Source of the DNA: Eurosta solidaginis
Lineage: Eukaryota; Arthropoda; Insecta; Diptera; Tephritidae
DNA length: 64,000 nt
Assembly (NCBI RefSeq): GCF_040869045.1
Contig: NC_090323.1
Location: 266,666,392-266,730,391, forward strand
Direction of reading: 5' to 3'
Under the pieces are notes generated by a model. The model saw only the letters and a program-made list of their open reading frames with translations, was not told where the DNA came from and did no database searches. Positions 11,234-23,523 of this stretch are shown here, piece after piece (within the stretch, counting starts at the first letter, position 1; the number at the start of each line of letters is the position of its first letter). Made by a program: the position numbers and the translations under genes.

Positions 11234-14200
11234 TATAGACGAAAAGGTATTCATCTAGCATCGCTAACACGTAATCAATCAATGTCTACGGCACGCTCAA
11301 AAATTCCATACTAAATATCAAAGTAAGCAGCAACAATCTTTCGCTTTTTTTTTTTAATTATTTTCTTAAACAATTTGTATTAAGCTGCCACAACACCACA
11401 GTACGGCTGCTGCTGATGATTAAACTAAAAGTCGCGATTGTTGCTGCTGTTGCTACTGCTGCTGCGTTTGTTGAAGGTGAATTGCGCAGCCGCATTGCAG
11501 GGTGGCTATTAAATATAGTTAAAACAACAACAATAGGAGCAACAAAACGTAACGAGCCAGCAATGGCATTCTAGTATGTGGTTTTTTGGAATTGACTTTT
11601 TAAATAATCGTGCTTACATTTAATAAATAAAAAAAGATTACTAAATTAGAAAAAGGAAAATCTTTTTAGCTTGCCATCAAACGCTAAAAGACACGCTGTC
11701 TCGCGCGTCGTGGCAACTAAAAATGCTTGGCAACCTTCAACGCAAACACAATCGCGTTAAACTGCTAATCAGCGTACGTAACCTACACCCCCCCCCCCCC
11801 CCCTCTGCTCAACGCAATAGTCAGATGCATGCCTTCGATGGTAAGTCGTTTAAGTGCGCCCAAAATCAAATGGAGGCGCGCCCATGCGCAAAACGCTTGA
11901 CGTCATTTAAAAAATAATCGAATAACGACGCGTTAGTCCATGCGCATCGCAGAGTGCAGCGCTTGATGTCGTCAAGTGAGTGCCGTGTTGTTAACACGTT
12001 TTGCGTTTGCCCAACAGCTGCTCGTTGCATCGACTACGCGCCTATTGGGTAGGCGCAAGAACATGAAATTAAATATTGTATTTCTAAACAAGCGCAAAAT
12101 ATTCAAGAATAGAAATATAAATAAAAAAAGCATAACAAACAAGCTGCTGGCTCAAAATGTTACAATCTAACTGGACGCTGCGCATGCGTACACCATTCGA
12201 ACGCAACCATGAAATTTAGTGTCTAACACCCAGTCTTAACAGTGGTGTAGTGCACTTGCTGTTGTTATTTTTTGAGGTGTTTTGATAAGGCGCAAGCGGC
12301 GTTGGTGACGCTAGCTTATGCTGCAGGCTTTTTAGAAGGTTTTGGCTTAAGATTCAATAACCGGTTTCGTTAGAAGTTTTTTGTTTTTCACAAAGTTGTT
12401 TCCATTCTCGGCATATACATTGTGTTTAGTCTAAAATGTTATCTTAAATTTCTTCTTGTTGTATTTCTGGCCTTTAGCTGATCGGTCAGTTCACACTGTG
12501 CTGCTAATCTACACAATTTTCTAAATATGTATGTGTATGTTTGTATATACGCATGTAGTAGCTTTTACATTTGGATTCAAATTCATAGTAAGCAGGCACA
12601 AATTATGATTAATGATATGGACAGGCGACTAACAATTACAACAACTTTAGCAGTTAGAACAACAATATTTCTTGGCATGACTAGCATTTGCTTGACTTCA
12701 GCAGTTCTTAGTTTGCTTGTTAGAATTGTCCATTTGCCAGGAAAATCAGATTGTGAAGAAGCTTAATTAAAACAGAAGAGGAAGAAGGAAAACGCTAAAA
12801 AAGAGAGGGAGTAGTTGTCTATGCATGTTGAAGGTATGTGGAAATATAATTATGAAGCGTATTGAATTGCATGGAACGCGCCTTATGGATAATTCTTAAG
12901 ATGAATGCTCATTTGAAGTATGTGTACTGTTTGTTATTGGCTGACATGAACGCTAGTAGTTGGGTGTACTCTTAAGTATTATGCTGCTAGAGCTAACATT
13001 CCGACAACCAAAAAATGTGGGGGTGTTGATAGACCCTTTGTCGGGTAGAGCATTATTGCGCACCAGTATTACCAGTTTGATCAGTTTGGTATGACCTAAT
13101 CGCACTTTCTAGGTCATGTATTCTCTCCCGTGGTGAAAGAATTTAGGTCTTGAATTCCCGCTCCTCGTGAGGAAGTTTATGTCTTTATGGCCCAGCCTTC
13201 TCAATATACTAAGTCCTATTTGTAACATTCAACTCCCGAAAGTGAAGTTAACAGTTCGATTGGAGAAGATGCGCCAGTAGAATACTGAAATGAGGTGAGT
13301 TTAAGTAGGGTATTCATAAGTAACGAAACAGGGTGATCGTTTTAGTGATAGAATTATGAAGAGATGATCGCATGCTTGAATAATCATTGCCTTCTACTCT
13401 ACGAAGTTTATAAGTAAACGCTGCCGAAAAAGATATCTACCAGCTCGTGTCCTCTACGATAAGTTGGTTAGCTGGAATGCAAGAGTTTGTGCCTTAAAAC
13501 AGCCAAAAATTGTATCGGCTATCGCCCTAAGTAACACAGTGATATCGGAGCGATAGCCAGAAACAAAGTGTTAGGAGGTATACGGATTTTTATGATTTTA
13601 AGATTGACTTTTCCTCACCGAGCAGAACTAATATGACGTTTAAGTCCGAGGTTCGAACCAATAATTTGGAGCTTGGTTAGGCTCGACATCTTCCCTGAGC
13701 AGGAGATGAAAAAGGTATGTAACAGTACTAACTTTAACTTAACAGTGATCATCTTAACAATTTTGCATCACTGGCCCTTAATGATAGAAAACTGGTCGCA
13801 AATATGGAAGAAGGAAATCGAATGACGCTTACCAAATTCGGTATAGAAATGCATGCAAATTGTATAGAGGATAAAAATTATCTGTCTAGCCTAGCATTTC
13901 GTCAAAATATCGAAATTAGGATTAAATCAATAAGGTGAAACAAATCTCGTTCTTTTCAAATTAAATTAAAGCCTACGTTTTCGGTTTTATAAAACTAAAC
14001 TCATTCGAAGAGTCACGTCATCGGTATCACTCCTTTTTTCCGACAGACGTTGATTCTAGTTCAATCTTACGGCTGTTGGCTTCTTAAATAAATTGGGAAC
14101 CAAGCATTTATTTTTGTGGGAAATCCCATTGCTTCGAATTTTTGAAGCAGTGTCCTAAATTTAGGTTCATGTCTTTGACTGACCCACATGACAGAAGATC

Positions 14201-15413
14201 ATGATAGAAGATTTGCTTTTATAGTACGATCTATTGAGGAAAGCGTTCTAGGCATAGGTAAGTTGCGTTGAATTGAGCCCAAACAGGTCCGCTCAATTTC
14301 AGGAAAGTGACATAGAGATAGCAATATAGAGATAGATACTACTCTAGCAAATAAAGATCAAGTGGCGTAACAACTAACATCAAAATAATTTATGGGCCGC
14401 ACTTACGCAAAGCTCTCCGAGTATATTTCCTCAATAAAAAGGAAGATATTTCTATGGCGGAAAAGCATTCCCATTTTCGTGAAAGGCTATTGAGTGTGAG
14501 CAGAGCATCATAGGTTACATCGTTAAATCCATTATAAGCGGAGACGTCAATCGAGTTGGAAGATGATTTGATCTAGAACGCGTCTTCTATCGTCACTCTA
14601 CGCAGTCCTTGAAAAGTTGAAGAGTACGGGAGCTTATTATGTACATATATAGCTTTTATGTGCTATAAAAAAATCCATACAATTCCTGTTGCTGATACTA
14701 AAACTACAAGATTATAATCACAATAACAACAAAGGTTTATAAAAAAAGAGCAATAACAGCAAACAACAAATTTTGCGATTTCTCATTCCCCTCTCTTTAA
14801 TGTAAAAGTTTCCTACCATACCACTTAGATGACACTATGCCTGAATATCCCATTAAGTGCATAAATTTGGTATTTTGGCCTAGAGACCTTTGCACACCAA
14901 ATGTTGCTCATACGCCACAGCGCACCTCAAACAGCAAAAACAACAAAATACCTCACATAGAAAAATGTTTAATGTACTTGAATGTGCTACCGTAAATCGT
15001 CAAAACAATTAACATAATGTCAAGCTAATCAACAAAAGCCTATATACGTAAAAAACCAACAACAAAAAAGTCGCAATCGTATAAAGCTAGCAATTTAAAT
15101 GATTTAAACAAACAGTAGCAACAATAAAATTTAACAAAATGTCAACAGTTAATTGTTTGCTTGCATTAATTTGCCTTTTTCAACATTTAATGATGAGTTA
15201 GAAACGTATTTTGTATAACTGTAAGCTATATTTTGCATAAATAAATGCCATATGCAGAAAACTAGTGCCAAAAAAAGTTAAAAAAAATAATTATAAAAAA
15301 AAAAATACAAAGAAAATAATCACGCTACCTGTTTGACCAAATATGGTTGTGGCACGATCAACGCTCAGCTGCTCAACGCAAACTATCACAATCACAAACA
15401 GAAAACAAAAAAA
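11234..15413. other. Non-coding stretch; mixed composition
   Basis: No gene is recognised. Between about 11690 and 12200 the DNA is richer in CG, with repeated ATGCGCA words, a CRE-type palindrome TGACGTCA (11898-11905) and an NRF-1/Ewg-like TGCGCATGCGTA (12179-12190), so it could be regulatory. From 13010 to 14640 the composition resembles a decayed element, but I found no translatable motif or paired copy. From 14650 on, A runs and CAA repeats dominate. Confidence 0.45.
11788..11803 (+). repeat. Poly-C run (16 C)
   Basis: Sixteen consecutive C residues are unusual in DNA this AT-rich. The length may be unstable or a sequencing artefact. Confidence 0.9.
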
Positions 15414-18150
15414 ACAAGTAAGGAAGGCTAAGTTCGGGTGTAACCGAACATTACATACTCAGTTGAGAGCTATGGAGACAAAATAAGGAAAATCACCATG
15501 TAGGAAAATGAACCTAGGGTAACCCTGGAATGTGGTTGTATGACATGTGTATCAAATGGAAGGTATTAAAGAGTATTTTAAGAGAGAGTAGGCCATAGTT
15601 CTATGGATCGACGCCATTTAGGGATATCGCCATAAAGGTGGACCAGGGCTGACTCTAGAATGTGTTTGTACGATATGGGTATCAAATGAAAGGTGTTACT
15701 GAGCATTTTAAGAGGGAGTGGGCATTAGGTCCATAGGTGGACGCCTTTTCGAGATATCGCCATTAGGGTGGGCCAGGGGTGACTCTGGAATGTGTTTGTA
15801 CGATATGGGTATCAAATGAAAGGTGTTACTGATCATTTTAAGAGGGAGTGGGCATTAGGTCCATAGGTGGACGCTTTTTCGAGATATCGCCATAAAGGTG
15901 GACCAAGGGTGACTCTAGAATGTTTTTACGATATGGGTATCAAACGAAAGGTGTTACTGAGCATTTTAAGAGGGAGTGGGCACTAGGTCTATAGGTGGAC
16001 GCCTTTTCGAGATATCGCCATTAGGGTGGGCCAGGGGTGACTCTAGAATGTTTGTACGATATGGGTATCAAACGAAAGGTGTTACTGAGCATATTAAGAG
16101 AAAGTGGGCATTAGGTCTATAGGTGGGCGCCTTTTCGAGATATCGCCATTAGGGTGGGCCAGGGTGACTCTAGAATGTGTTTGTACGATATGGGTATCAA
16201 ATGAAAGGTGGTAATGAGTATTTTAAAAGGGAGTAATCCTCAGTTCTATAGGTGGACGCCTTTTCGAGATATCGCCATAAAGGTTGACCAAGGGTGACTC
16301 TAGAATGTTTGTACGATATGGGTATCAAACGAAAGGTGTTACTGAGCATTTTAAGAGGGAGTGGGCATTAGGTCTATAGGTGGACGCCTTTTCGAGATAT
16401 CGCCATTAGGGTGGGCCAGGGGTGACTCTAGAATGTTTGTACGATATGGGTATCAAACGAAAGGTGTTACTGAGCATTTTAAGAGGGAGTGGGCATTAGG
16501 TCTATAGGTGGACGCCTTTTCGAGATATCGCCATTAGGGTGGGCCAGGGGTGACTCTAGAATGTTTGTACGATATGGGTATCAAACGAAAGGTGTTACTG
16601 AGCATTTTAAGAGGGAGTGGGCATTAGGTCTATAGGTGCACGCCTTTTCGAGATAACGCCATTAGGGTGGACCAGGGTTGACTCTAGAATGTGTTTGTAC
16701 GATATGGATATCAAATTAAAGGTATTGATGAGGGTTTTAAAAGCGAGTGGACCTTAGATGTATATGTGAAGGCGTTCTCGCGATATCGACCAAATATGGA
16801 TCAGGTGATCCAGAAAATCATCTGTCGGGTACTGCTAATTTATTTATATATTCAATAACACTAACAGTATTCCTGCCAAGATTCCAAGGGCTGTTGATTT
16901 CGCCTTGTAGAACTTTTTCATTTTCTTCTACTTAATATGGTAGGTGTCACACCCATTTTACAAAGTTTTTTCCAAAGTTATATTTTGCGTCAATAAACCA
17001 ATCCAGTTACCATATTTCATCCCTTTTTTCGTATTTCGTATAGAATTATGGCATTTTTTTAATTTTTCGTAATTTTCGATATCGATAAAGTGGGCGTGGT
17101 TATGGTCGGATTTCGGCCATTTTTTATACCAAGATAAAGTGAGTTCAGATAAGTACGTGGGCTAAGTTTAGTAAAGATATATCGGTTTTTGCTCAAGTTA
17201 TTGTGTTAACGGCCGAGCGGAAGGACAGACGGTGGACTGTGTATAAAAACTGGGCGTGGCTTCCACCGATTTCGCCCATTTTCACAGAGAACAGTTAACG
17301 TCATAGAATCTATGCTCCTACCAAATTTCAAAAGGATTGGTAAATTTTTGTTCGACTTATGGCATTAAAAGTATTCTAGACACACTAAATGAAAATGGGC
17401 GGAGCCACGCCCATTTTGAAATTTTCTTTTATTTTTGTATTTTGTTACATCATATCATTACTGGAGTTGAATGTTGACTTAATTTACTTATATACAGTAA
17501 AGATATTAAATTTTTTGTTAAAATTTGAATTAAAAAAAAAATTTTTTAAAAAGTGGGCGTGTTCTTCATCCAATTTTGCTAATTTTTATTTAGCATATAT
17601 ATAGTAATAGTAGTAACGTTCCTGCCAAATTTCATCATGATATCTTCAACGACTGCCAAATTACAGCTTGCAAAACTTTTAAATTACCTTCTTGTTAAAG
17701 TGGGCGGTGCCACGCCCATTGTCCAAAATCTTACTAATTTTCTATTCTGCGTCATAACGTCAACCCATCTACCAAGTTTCATCGCTTTAACCGCCTTTGG
17801 CAATGAATTATCGCATTTTTCGGTTTTTCGAAATTTTCGATATCGAAAAAGTGGGCGTGGTTATAGTCCGATATCGTTCATTTTAAATAGCGATCTGAGA
17901 TGAGTGCTCAGGAACCTACATACCAAATTTCATAAAGATACCTCAAAATTTACTCAAGTTATCGTGTTAACGGGCGGACGGACGGACGGACGGACGGACG
18001 GACATGGCTCAATCAAATTTTTTCTGGATCCTGATTATTTTGATATATGGAAGTCTATATCTATCTCGATTCCTTTATATATGTACAACCAACCGTTATC
18101 CAATCAAACTTAATATACTCTGTGAGCTCTGCTCAACTGAGTATAAAAAT
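15414..18150 (-). mobile_element. Helentron-like non-coding element, family A, with internal satellite
   Basis: The left end has AAGTAAGG, then a stem-loop GTTCGG (15432-15437)/CCGAAC (15444-15449), then TACTCAGTTGAG (15456-15467). The last motif returns inverted as CTCAACTGAGTA at 18132-18143. A (GGAC)n tract (about 17973-18003) precedes a CATGGCTCAATCAAA block shared with family B. Between lie a ten-unit tandem array (15516-16801) and several modules built round AAGTGGGCGTGG and CCACGCCCATT, a CG-rich motif often forming an inverted pair. No protein is encoded. The strand is assigned on the Helentron model, with the hairpin at the 3' end. Repeats of this type are, to my knowledge, common in flies. 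Confidence 0.7.
15516..16801. repeat. Ten-unit ~128-bp tandem array (satellite-like)
   Basis: The marker AGGG(T/C)TGACTC or its variant recurs at about 15516, 15645, 15775, 15905, 16033, 16161, 16290, 16418, 16546 and 16674, a spacing of 128-130 bp. Each unit contains CGATATGGGTATCAAA and CCTTTTCGAGATATCGCC. The units starting at 16290, 16418 and 16546 are almost identical, while the first and last are diverged, as expected of central homogenisation by unequal exchange. The array is internal to element A. Confidence 0.9.
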
Positions 18151-21094
18151 AACAATTCTGGCATTTAGTCAGTGGGTCGACATTAGTGCTTGACACTGTC
18201 AACGCTTTGTCATTAAAAAGTCGAAAGTCAACAACGATGAGTATTAAGAATGACGATGGGGCAGCTGCAGGTGATAAAGTAGAATAATATCATAAGAATG
18301 CGCGGCAAGCTGGGGTCTACAATTAAAATGCTTGAACGTTAGCAAAGTGTTTTTTTTTTGCTCCCTTCCGACATACATACATATGCAAATACAAACATCA
18401 ATGATATGCACATTTTCTTATTCAATTAGATACGCTTTATTTGTTGTTAACTTTGATTTATAGGAAATGCAATACAAATTGTGCCATTAGAATCATTAAA
18501 ATAAATTTATTAGCCAAAGTGTAAATTAAGCGCAATCGTCTGTATAAATGTAAATGTTTAGCTGCATGTATGTGTGTATTTGTATAACAAATGCTTTAGT
18601 TGCGTTGATTTATTGCAATTCGCGCTCATTAAGCAAAGTTCGAAAATATATATTCTCGATTATATGTATGCAAGTGTGTTGCACGAATGCAAATGCCTTG
18701 TAAGCTGTGCTCCGCATTCATCTTACTTTTTTATTAATTAATTTTTAGACAACATACGAAGGCTTCAAAAAGTTTGAAATGGCAGTAAGGTTCCACATTT
18801 CAATTAAAAAGATTTACGTTACTTAGTATTAATTTATATACGTATGCAGCCTATTATCTAAATTTCAGCCTACAAATAACGTAGTAAGTTTTTTTTGCTA
18901 TATTTAAACCTTTACAGCTTTTTGTTATAATCCTATTACGATTCCACTTGAAATGTTTAGTAGGCATATAGAAAGTGCTTAAAGTTCATCTCGTTTACCT
19001 CTACACCTTACGAAATGTAATAAATCCGTCTTTTCAGGGACCTAGCTTAATTGCTGCCTCGAGATCTGCATATGCACCTACAGGCTATGAATACAAAAGG
19101 AAAAAAATCAGACCGAAAAGTTACCCTGAAGATGATATTACCTCGAAACAAGATTTCTTCACACTAAAGTTGACAATCAGGGCCGAAGGGTCAACATGAA
19201 AATCACTATCAATGAAGTATAGTGGAACTGTGCTCTTCTAATTTTCCCCAATTAGCGTCCTGTTTTAGTGAATATCAAATGGCCCACAAAGAATCTTGAT
19301 AGTAGTTCTAGAATAAAGTACATCAAAACGGCTCCCCATGCCCCTTGGTTTGTTCTCGCAGGAGGGACAGCCGCCAGGCAACCATCCAATATATAACATG
19401 TCAATTCAGTCACATTCAAGAAATGCATTAATTTGTAAATAAAAAACAAAACTGCTGTGTTGGCTTTTGTTTTTTCACCTCATATGCATTTACTTGTTTC
19501 TTTCATTTAATAATTAAAACTTTATTTTTTCTCCAAAAAATTTTTTATCACACTTAATGCACTCTCGACAAATCGCTTGTCGTACGCTAGTCCAAGATCA
19601 TCTTGCTTGTTGCCGTAATTATAATGTCAAACACTGATTTGAACGCTTCGTTCGAAGAATGTGGCAAACATGCAACCATGTCACACACTAAAAACTAACA
19701 CATGTAAGTACAACACAATTTAGCAAAATCAACAACAACTACAAAGAGAGGCCTTTAAAGCTGTTTCCCAAAAAGTGTGTTTCCAAGTTAAAATAACTGC
19801 ATTTCAACAACTTGTGCCGCAATATCTCTGACAACTACAACAACGACGATTGCGCTACAACAACAAAGTAACTAGCAACAACAACAGTTAGTGCCAAAAG
19901 TACATTTTACAACAACATTGTGCACACTTTGCATGCTAACATTTTGCATGTCACACTTGCTGAGCACAAAAAACAAACCAACAAAAAAAAAAAAAAAACA
20001 ATTGCACAAACGACCGACAAACTAACTGACCAAAATTGACTAAACTTCTATCATGCAACATGCTTTATTAGACTTTTCCGCTATTAGCAATTGGTGCGGG
20101 AGGCACAGTCAGGCGCTGTTGTCTGCGAGTTGGGTGTATATGTTCATGCGTATCTGTGCGAGGTGTAATATAAGTCAGAGTTTGCATATAACAACAGCAA
20201 CACAAACGCATTTCGGACGGCCACACTGTGTGCCACAAGCACTTGCAGCAAAGCATCGTAGCAAAAGCAACATTCGCATGGTTACTAAGCAAATGCCTCA
20301 GCTGATATTGTATCTGTGTGTGTGTATTTGTATATTACACTAAAATGATTACTTGCCGCAACAACAGCAACAAAATAGATATAAGTAACATTGCATTTCA
20401 GCCTGCCACCTGTTGCCAATTATTTGTGCATTACACATTTGCCACAAACAAACACACAGAAACTAACGGGCTGTGTCTTACTCACTGACTGAATAGTCAG
20501 CTAACTTGTTGGTGTTAGGTTAGTGTTGCACATTTGCGGTAAAACAAACTTGCATGTGAACTAACATTTGTGGCAATTTGGCTGACCGTTTGTTTGGCGT
20601 GCGTTTGTAGCAGGAACAGGAAAAAGGAAATTTGCAGACACTTTCAAATTATTTTGTAAGCTGTTTGTTAGGAGGAAGGGTGTTTGCTAAAAATTTTAAA
20701 AAGCAACTGTTATTGTTGTAGCACACTGCTGCTGTATTTGTGCGCTGCAGGCAAATCTGTGTGGCAGCATTATTAAGTAGCTACGTTGATTTTGCTTTGA
20801 ATGGCAGGCGCATAAAATTCGGTAGCCATTTATTTGCAACTATTAGGCCAACACAGCCGAGCTGCATTATTTCCTATACCAGAAAAAATAATGCTTATCA
20901 AATTTTAAATAAAACCTTTATTTAATCACAAATGAGGCTAATTGATTCTATAAGCTCAATTTTTAAAATTTTAATTTCAATTCTTTTCATTTAACTGCAC
21001 AAAGGGGCAAATTGCGAAATAAATATGCTAACTCAATGCCAGTCAGTCGTGAGTCGCCAGTGTTTACTTGAAGTTTTCACAAATATATATAAAC
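18151..21094. other. AT-rich non-coding stretch with CAA repeats
   Basis: No gene is recognised. CAACAA-rich sequence lies at about 19720-19920 and an A run of about 15 near 19984. Frames at 20053-20343 (+) and 20068-20292 (-) overlap each other and resemble no known protein. Confidence 0.5.
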
Positions 21095-21856
21095 TAGTAA
21101 AGGTCTCTAAGTTCGGGAGTAACCGAACATTATATACTCAGCGTGAGCTTCAGTTGTACATTTCATTTCAGATAAATTACTTTTCTACATAACACGTGGC
21201 ACCGCCCGTTTAAAAAAAATGTTGATAAGTGAAATATCATTGATTCAAAACTATTTTTTGTTAAGTTATAGCTTATTATTCTAGTCTACGACTTTCTTAA
21301 ACCCTTTTTATATCTAAGTTGCCGTGGTCTTTAACCCATCTCGTCCATTTTTCGTAGAAAATATTTCCTGCTATAGGGAAAATTTGTGTATCCAATTTTA
21401 TTACGATCCGTTAATTTTTCTTCGAGTTATGGCTCCCGAAACATAGAAAATTGCTTAGTCATAAAAGGGGCGGTGCCACGCCCATTTTTTTATATTTGAA
21501 ATTTTTCCTATTTATTGTCATAAATCCATTTGCGAAATGAAATACCACTGATAAAAAGCTATTTTTTGCAAAGATCTAGCTTATTTTATTCGTCCAAGAC
21601 CCTTTTAAAAATCTTTTATATAAAAGTGGGCGTGGTCCTTAACCGATTTCGTTATCTTTTCTTCAAAGTATTCCTTATAGTAAAGGCAACCTCTCTGCCG
21701 AATTTTGTTACGATAGGTTTAACTATTTTTGATTTATGAATAATAATATTTGTAAAATTGATTTTATCACAAGTGGGCGGTGCCACGCCCATTAAAAAAA
21801 ATTTACACATTTTTTTCAATAGTATCAATATCGGTCGACACGTCAAATTTCAACAT

Positions 21857-23221
21857 CCTTTTGCTTGGAAGGAATCTTTTCTAATACCCCTCCACAAAAA
21901 CGGCAGTAGGTCATGTGTAGAAAATTATCGAGGAATTGCAAAATTGTCTGCCATCCCAAAGGTGTTTGAAGCCATTGTTACTAATCAGCTAACATTTTCC
22001 ATTTCTGCATTGATTGCAAACTCTCAACATGGATTCTGTAGAGGCAAATCTACCATTACCAACCTACTTGAATTCACAACGCATGTTTCTAATGGATTTA
22101 GAGAAAATCTTCACACCGATGTTATTTACACTGATTTCAGTAAAGCATTTGACAAAGTTTCCCATTCATTGCTTATCCACAAGCTAGATCGACTTGGTTT
22201 CCAACCAGGTCTCACTCAGTGGATATCTTCTTATCTCTGCGGTAGAACGCAACAAGTAATTTTTAAAAATACTCTTTCAGAGGTCATTAATGTTCCCTCT
22301 GGCGTCCCACAGGGCAGTCATCTCGGTCCAATTCTGTTCTTGCTATTTATTAATGATATTTGTACCATAATAAAATATTCCAAAATTTTAATGTATGCTG
22401 ATGATGTAAAACTTTTTAGGTCTTATGAGTCTATTGAAGAACGTCCATTGCTTCAAGCGGATTTAAACTGCTTAGTTGCTTGGTGCAACGCGAATTCAAT
22501 GCCGCTGAACATCAATAAATGTAAGTTCATGTGCTTCTCTCGGAGATCTTTGCCAGCAGCCTCTTACGTAATTGATAATTTTTGTCTTGCATCAGTAAAT
22601 TATTTTGTTGACTTGGGAGTTACGATGGATGCTAAACTTAGTTTCAACCTTCATATTATGACTACTGCCAATAAGGCTAGAGGTGTTCTATCATTCGTGA
22701 AGAGATGGTCTAAAGAATTTAGTGACCCTTATGTAACCAAAGCCCTTTTTACCACATTGGTTAGGCCGATACTAGAATACGGATCAGTAGTCTGGAATCC
22801 GCGATATCAAGTTCATGCAGATAGGCTTGAGTCAATACAGAAGCAATTTTTACTTTTTTCTTTAAGGAATTTTCATTGGGACTCTGCATATAATCTTCCA
22901 CCTTATACTAGTCGGTTAAGGCTTATCAATCTTCCAACTCTCGCTAGCCGTAGAGAAATGCTAGGAGTATTATTTATGGCTAAACTACTGAATGGACTAA
23001 TTTCTAGCCCCTTTCTTTTGAACGAAGTAAACTTCAATATCCCATCACGAGCGTCAAGACATTACAAACCTCTTCTTTTGAGGCAGTGTAGAACTAACTT
23101 CGAATTAAATGAACCTTTCCGGTGTTTGTGTTATGATTTTAACTCTCACTCGAATTCATTTGATATAACGGATTCACTTTTTACTATAAGGAAAACTGTC
23201 CTATCCTATCTTAACTCGTAA
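21857..23221 (+). CDS. Reverse transcriptase, C-terminal 454 codons (partial ORF2)
   Basis: The product copies retrotransposon RNA into DNA at a nicked target. The frame is open for 454 codons, from P-F-A-W-K-E-S-F-L-I-P-L-H-K to a TAA stop. RT signatures follow in order: YTDFSKAFDKV (first catalytic Asp near residue 93), GVPQGSHLGPILF, and MYADDVK (YADD at about residues 180-183). A thumb region and a C-terminal block (SIQKQFLLFSLRNFHWD, YNLPPYTSRL) follow that are typical of CR1/Jockey-group elements. The frame can be extended upstream to 21758, but those 33 codons are family B repeat sequence, not protein. No start codon of its own is present. The lack of stops suggests a fairly young insertion. 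Confidence 0.9.
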   Translation, partial: PFAWKESFLIPLHKNGSRSCVENYRGIAKLSAIPKVFEAIVTNQLTFSISALIANSQHGFCRGKSTITNLLEFTTHVSNGFRENLHTDVIYTDFSKAFDKVSHSLLIHKLDRLGFQPGLTQWISSYLCGRTQQVIFKNTLSEVINVPSGVPQGSHLGPILFLLFINDICTIIKYSKILMYADDVKLFRSYESIEERPLLQADLNCLVAWCNANSMPLNINKCKFMCFSRRSLPAASYVIDNFCLASVNYFVDLGVTMDAKLSFNLHIMTTANKARGVLSFVKRWSKEFSDPYVTKALFTTLVRPILEYGSVVWNPRYQVHADRLESIQKQFLLFSLRNFHWDSAYNLPPYTSRLRLINLPTLASRREMLGVLFMAKLLNGLISSPFLLNEVNFNIPSRASRHYKPLLLRQCRTNFELNEPFRCLCYDFNSHSNSFDITDSLFTIRKTVLSYLNS

Positions 23222-23489
23222 CAAAATAAAAATAAAAATAAAAAATAAAAATCTTTATATGCTAAATCCTTAACTTATTTAACAATTTACTGTATGTATA
23301 ATTTTCTACTGTTATGTATATAATACTCAGCTGATGATTTTTATTCTGTAGCTGAGCAGTTTTAGATCTCGACGCTTAACAAACCTCCGCCTATCAACAA
23401 CTCGGCAAAAACAAAAACAAATCCGTGCGTCATGCGGATGCGCCCCTCGTGTCGGTTGGGCGGGCTTTGGAGGGTATTAATCCGTTGGG

Positions 23490-23515
<26 letters not shown>
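21857..23515 (+). mobile_element. 5'-truncated non-LTR retrotransposon (CR1/Jockey-like)
   Basis: B2 and B3 read continuously across this point (a segment ending TTTCAACATTCTAGG and running on to TTTACTAAATAATCAGG), whereas B1 is interrupted directly after CAACAT. The insert carries an RT frame, a ~270-bp 3' UTR and a TTA/ATT trinucleotide tail (23490-23523). A few target bases (CTAGGTG-like) are missing and no clear target duplication is seen, so a small deletion accompanied insertion. The endonuclease and any ORF1 are absent because of 5' truncation. Confidence 0.85.
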
Positions 23516-23522
<7 letters not shown>

Positions 23523-23523
23523 T
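23490..23523 (+). repeat. (TTA)n tail of the LINE
   Basis: About eleven TTA/ATT units form the 3' end of the inserted retrotransposon. They merge with target sequence that itself reads ATTATTTACTAAA in the sister copies, so the exact boundary is ambiguous. Confidence 0.8.

Noticed and set aside
13010..14640. Possible decayed retroelement
   Set aside because: Composition suggests former coding sequence, but no translated motif, terminal repeat or second copy was found, so no element is called.
15516..16801. CRISPR-like array
   Set aside because: Units are contiguous ~128-bp tandem repeats without unique spacers, in a eukaryotic context.
21758..21856. First 33 codons of the 487-codon RT frame
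   Set aside because: These bases are family B repeat sequence also present in B2 and B3. They precede the insertion junction, so they are not part of the protein.
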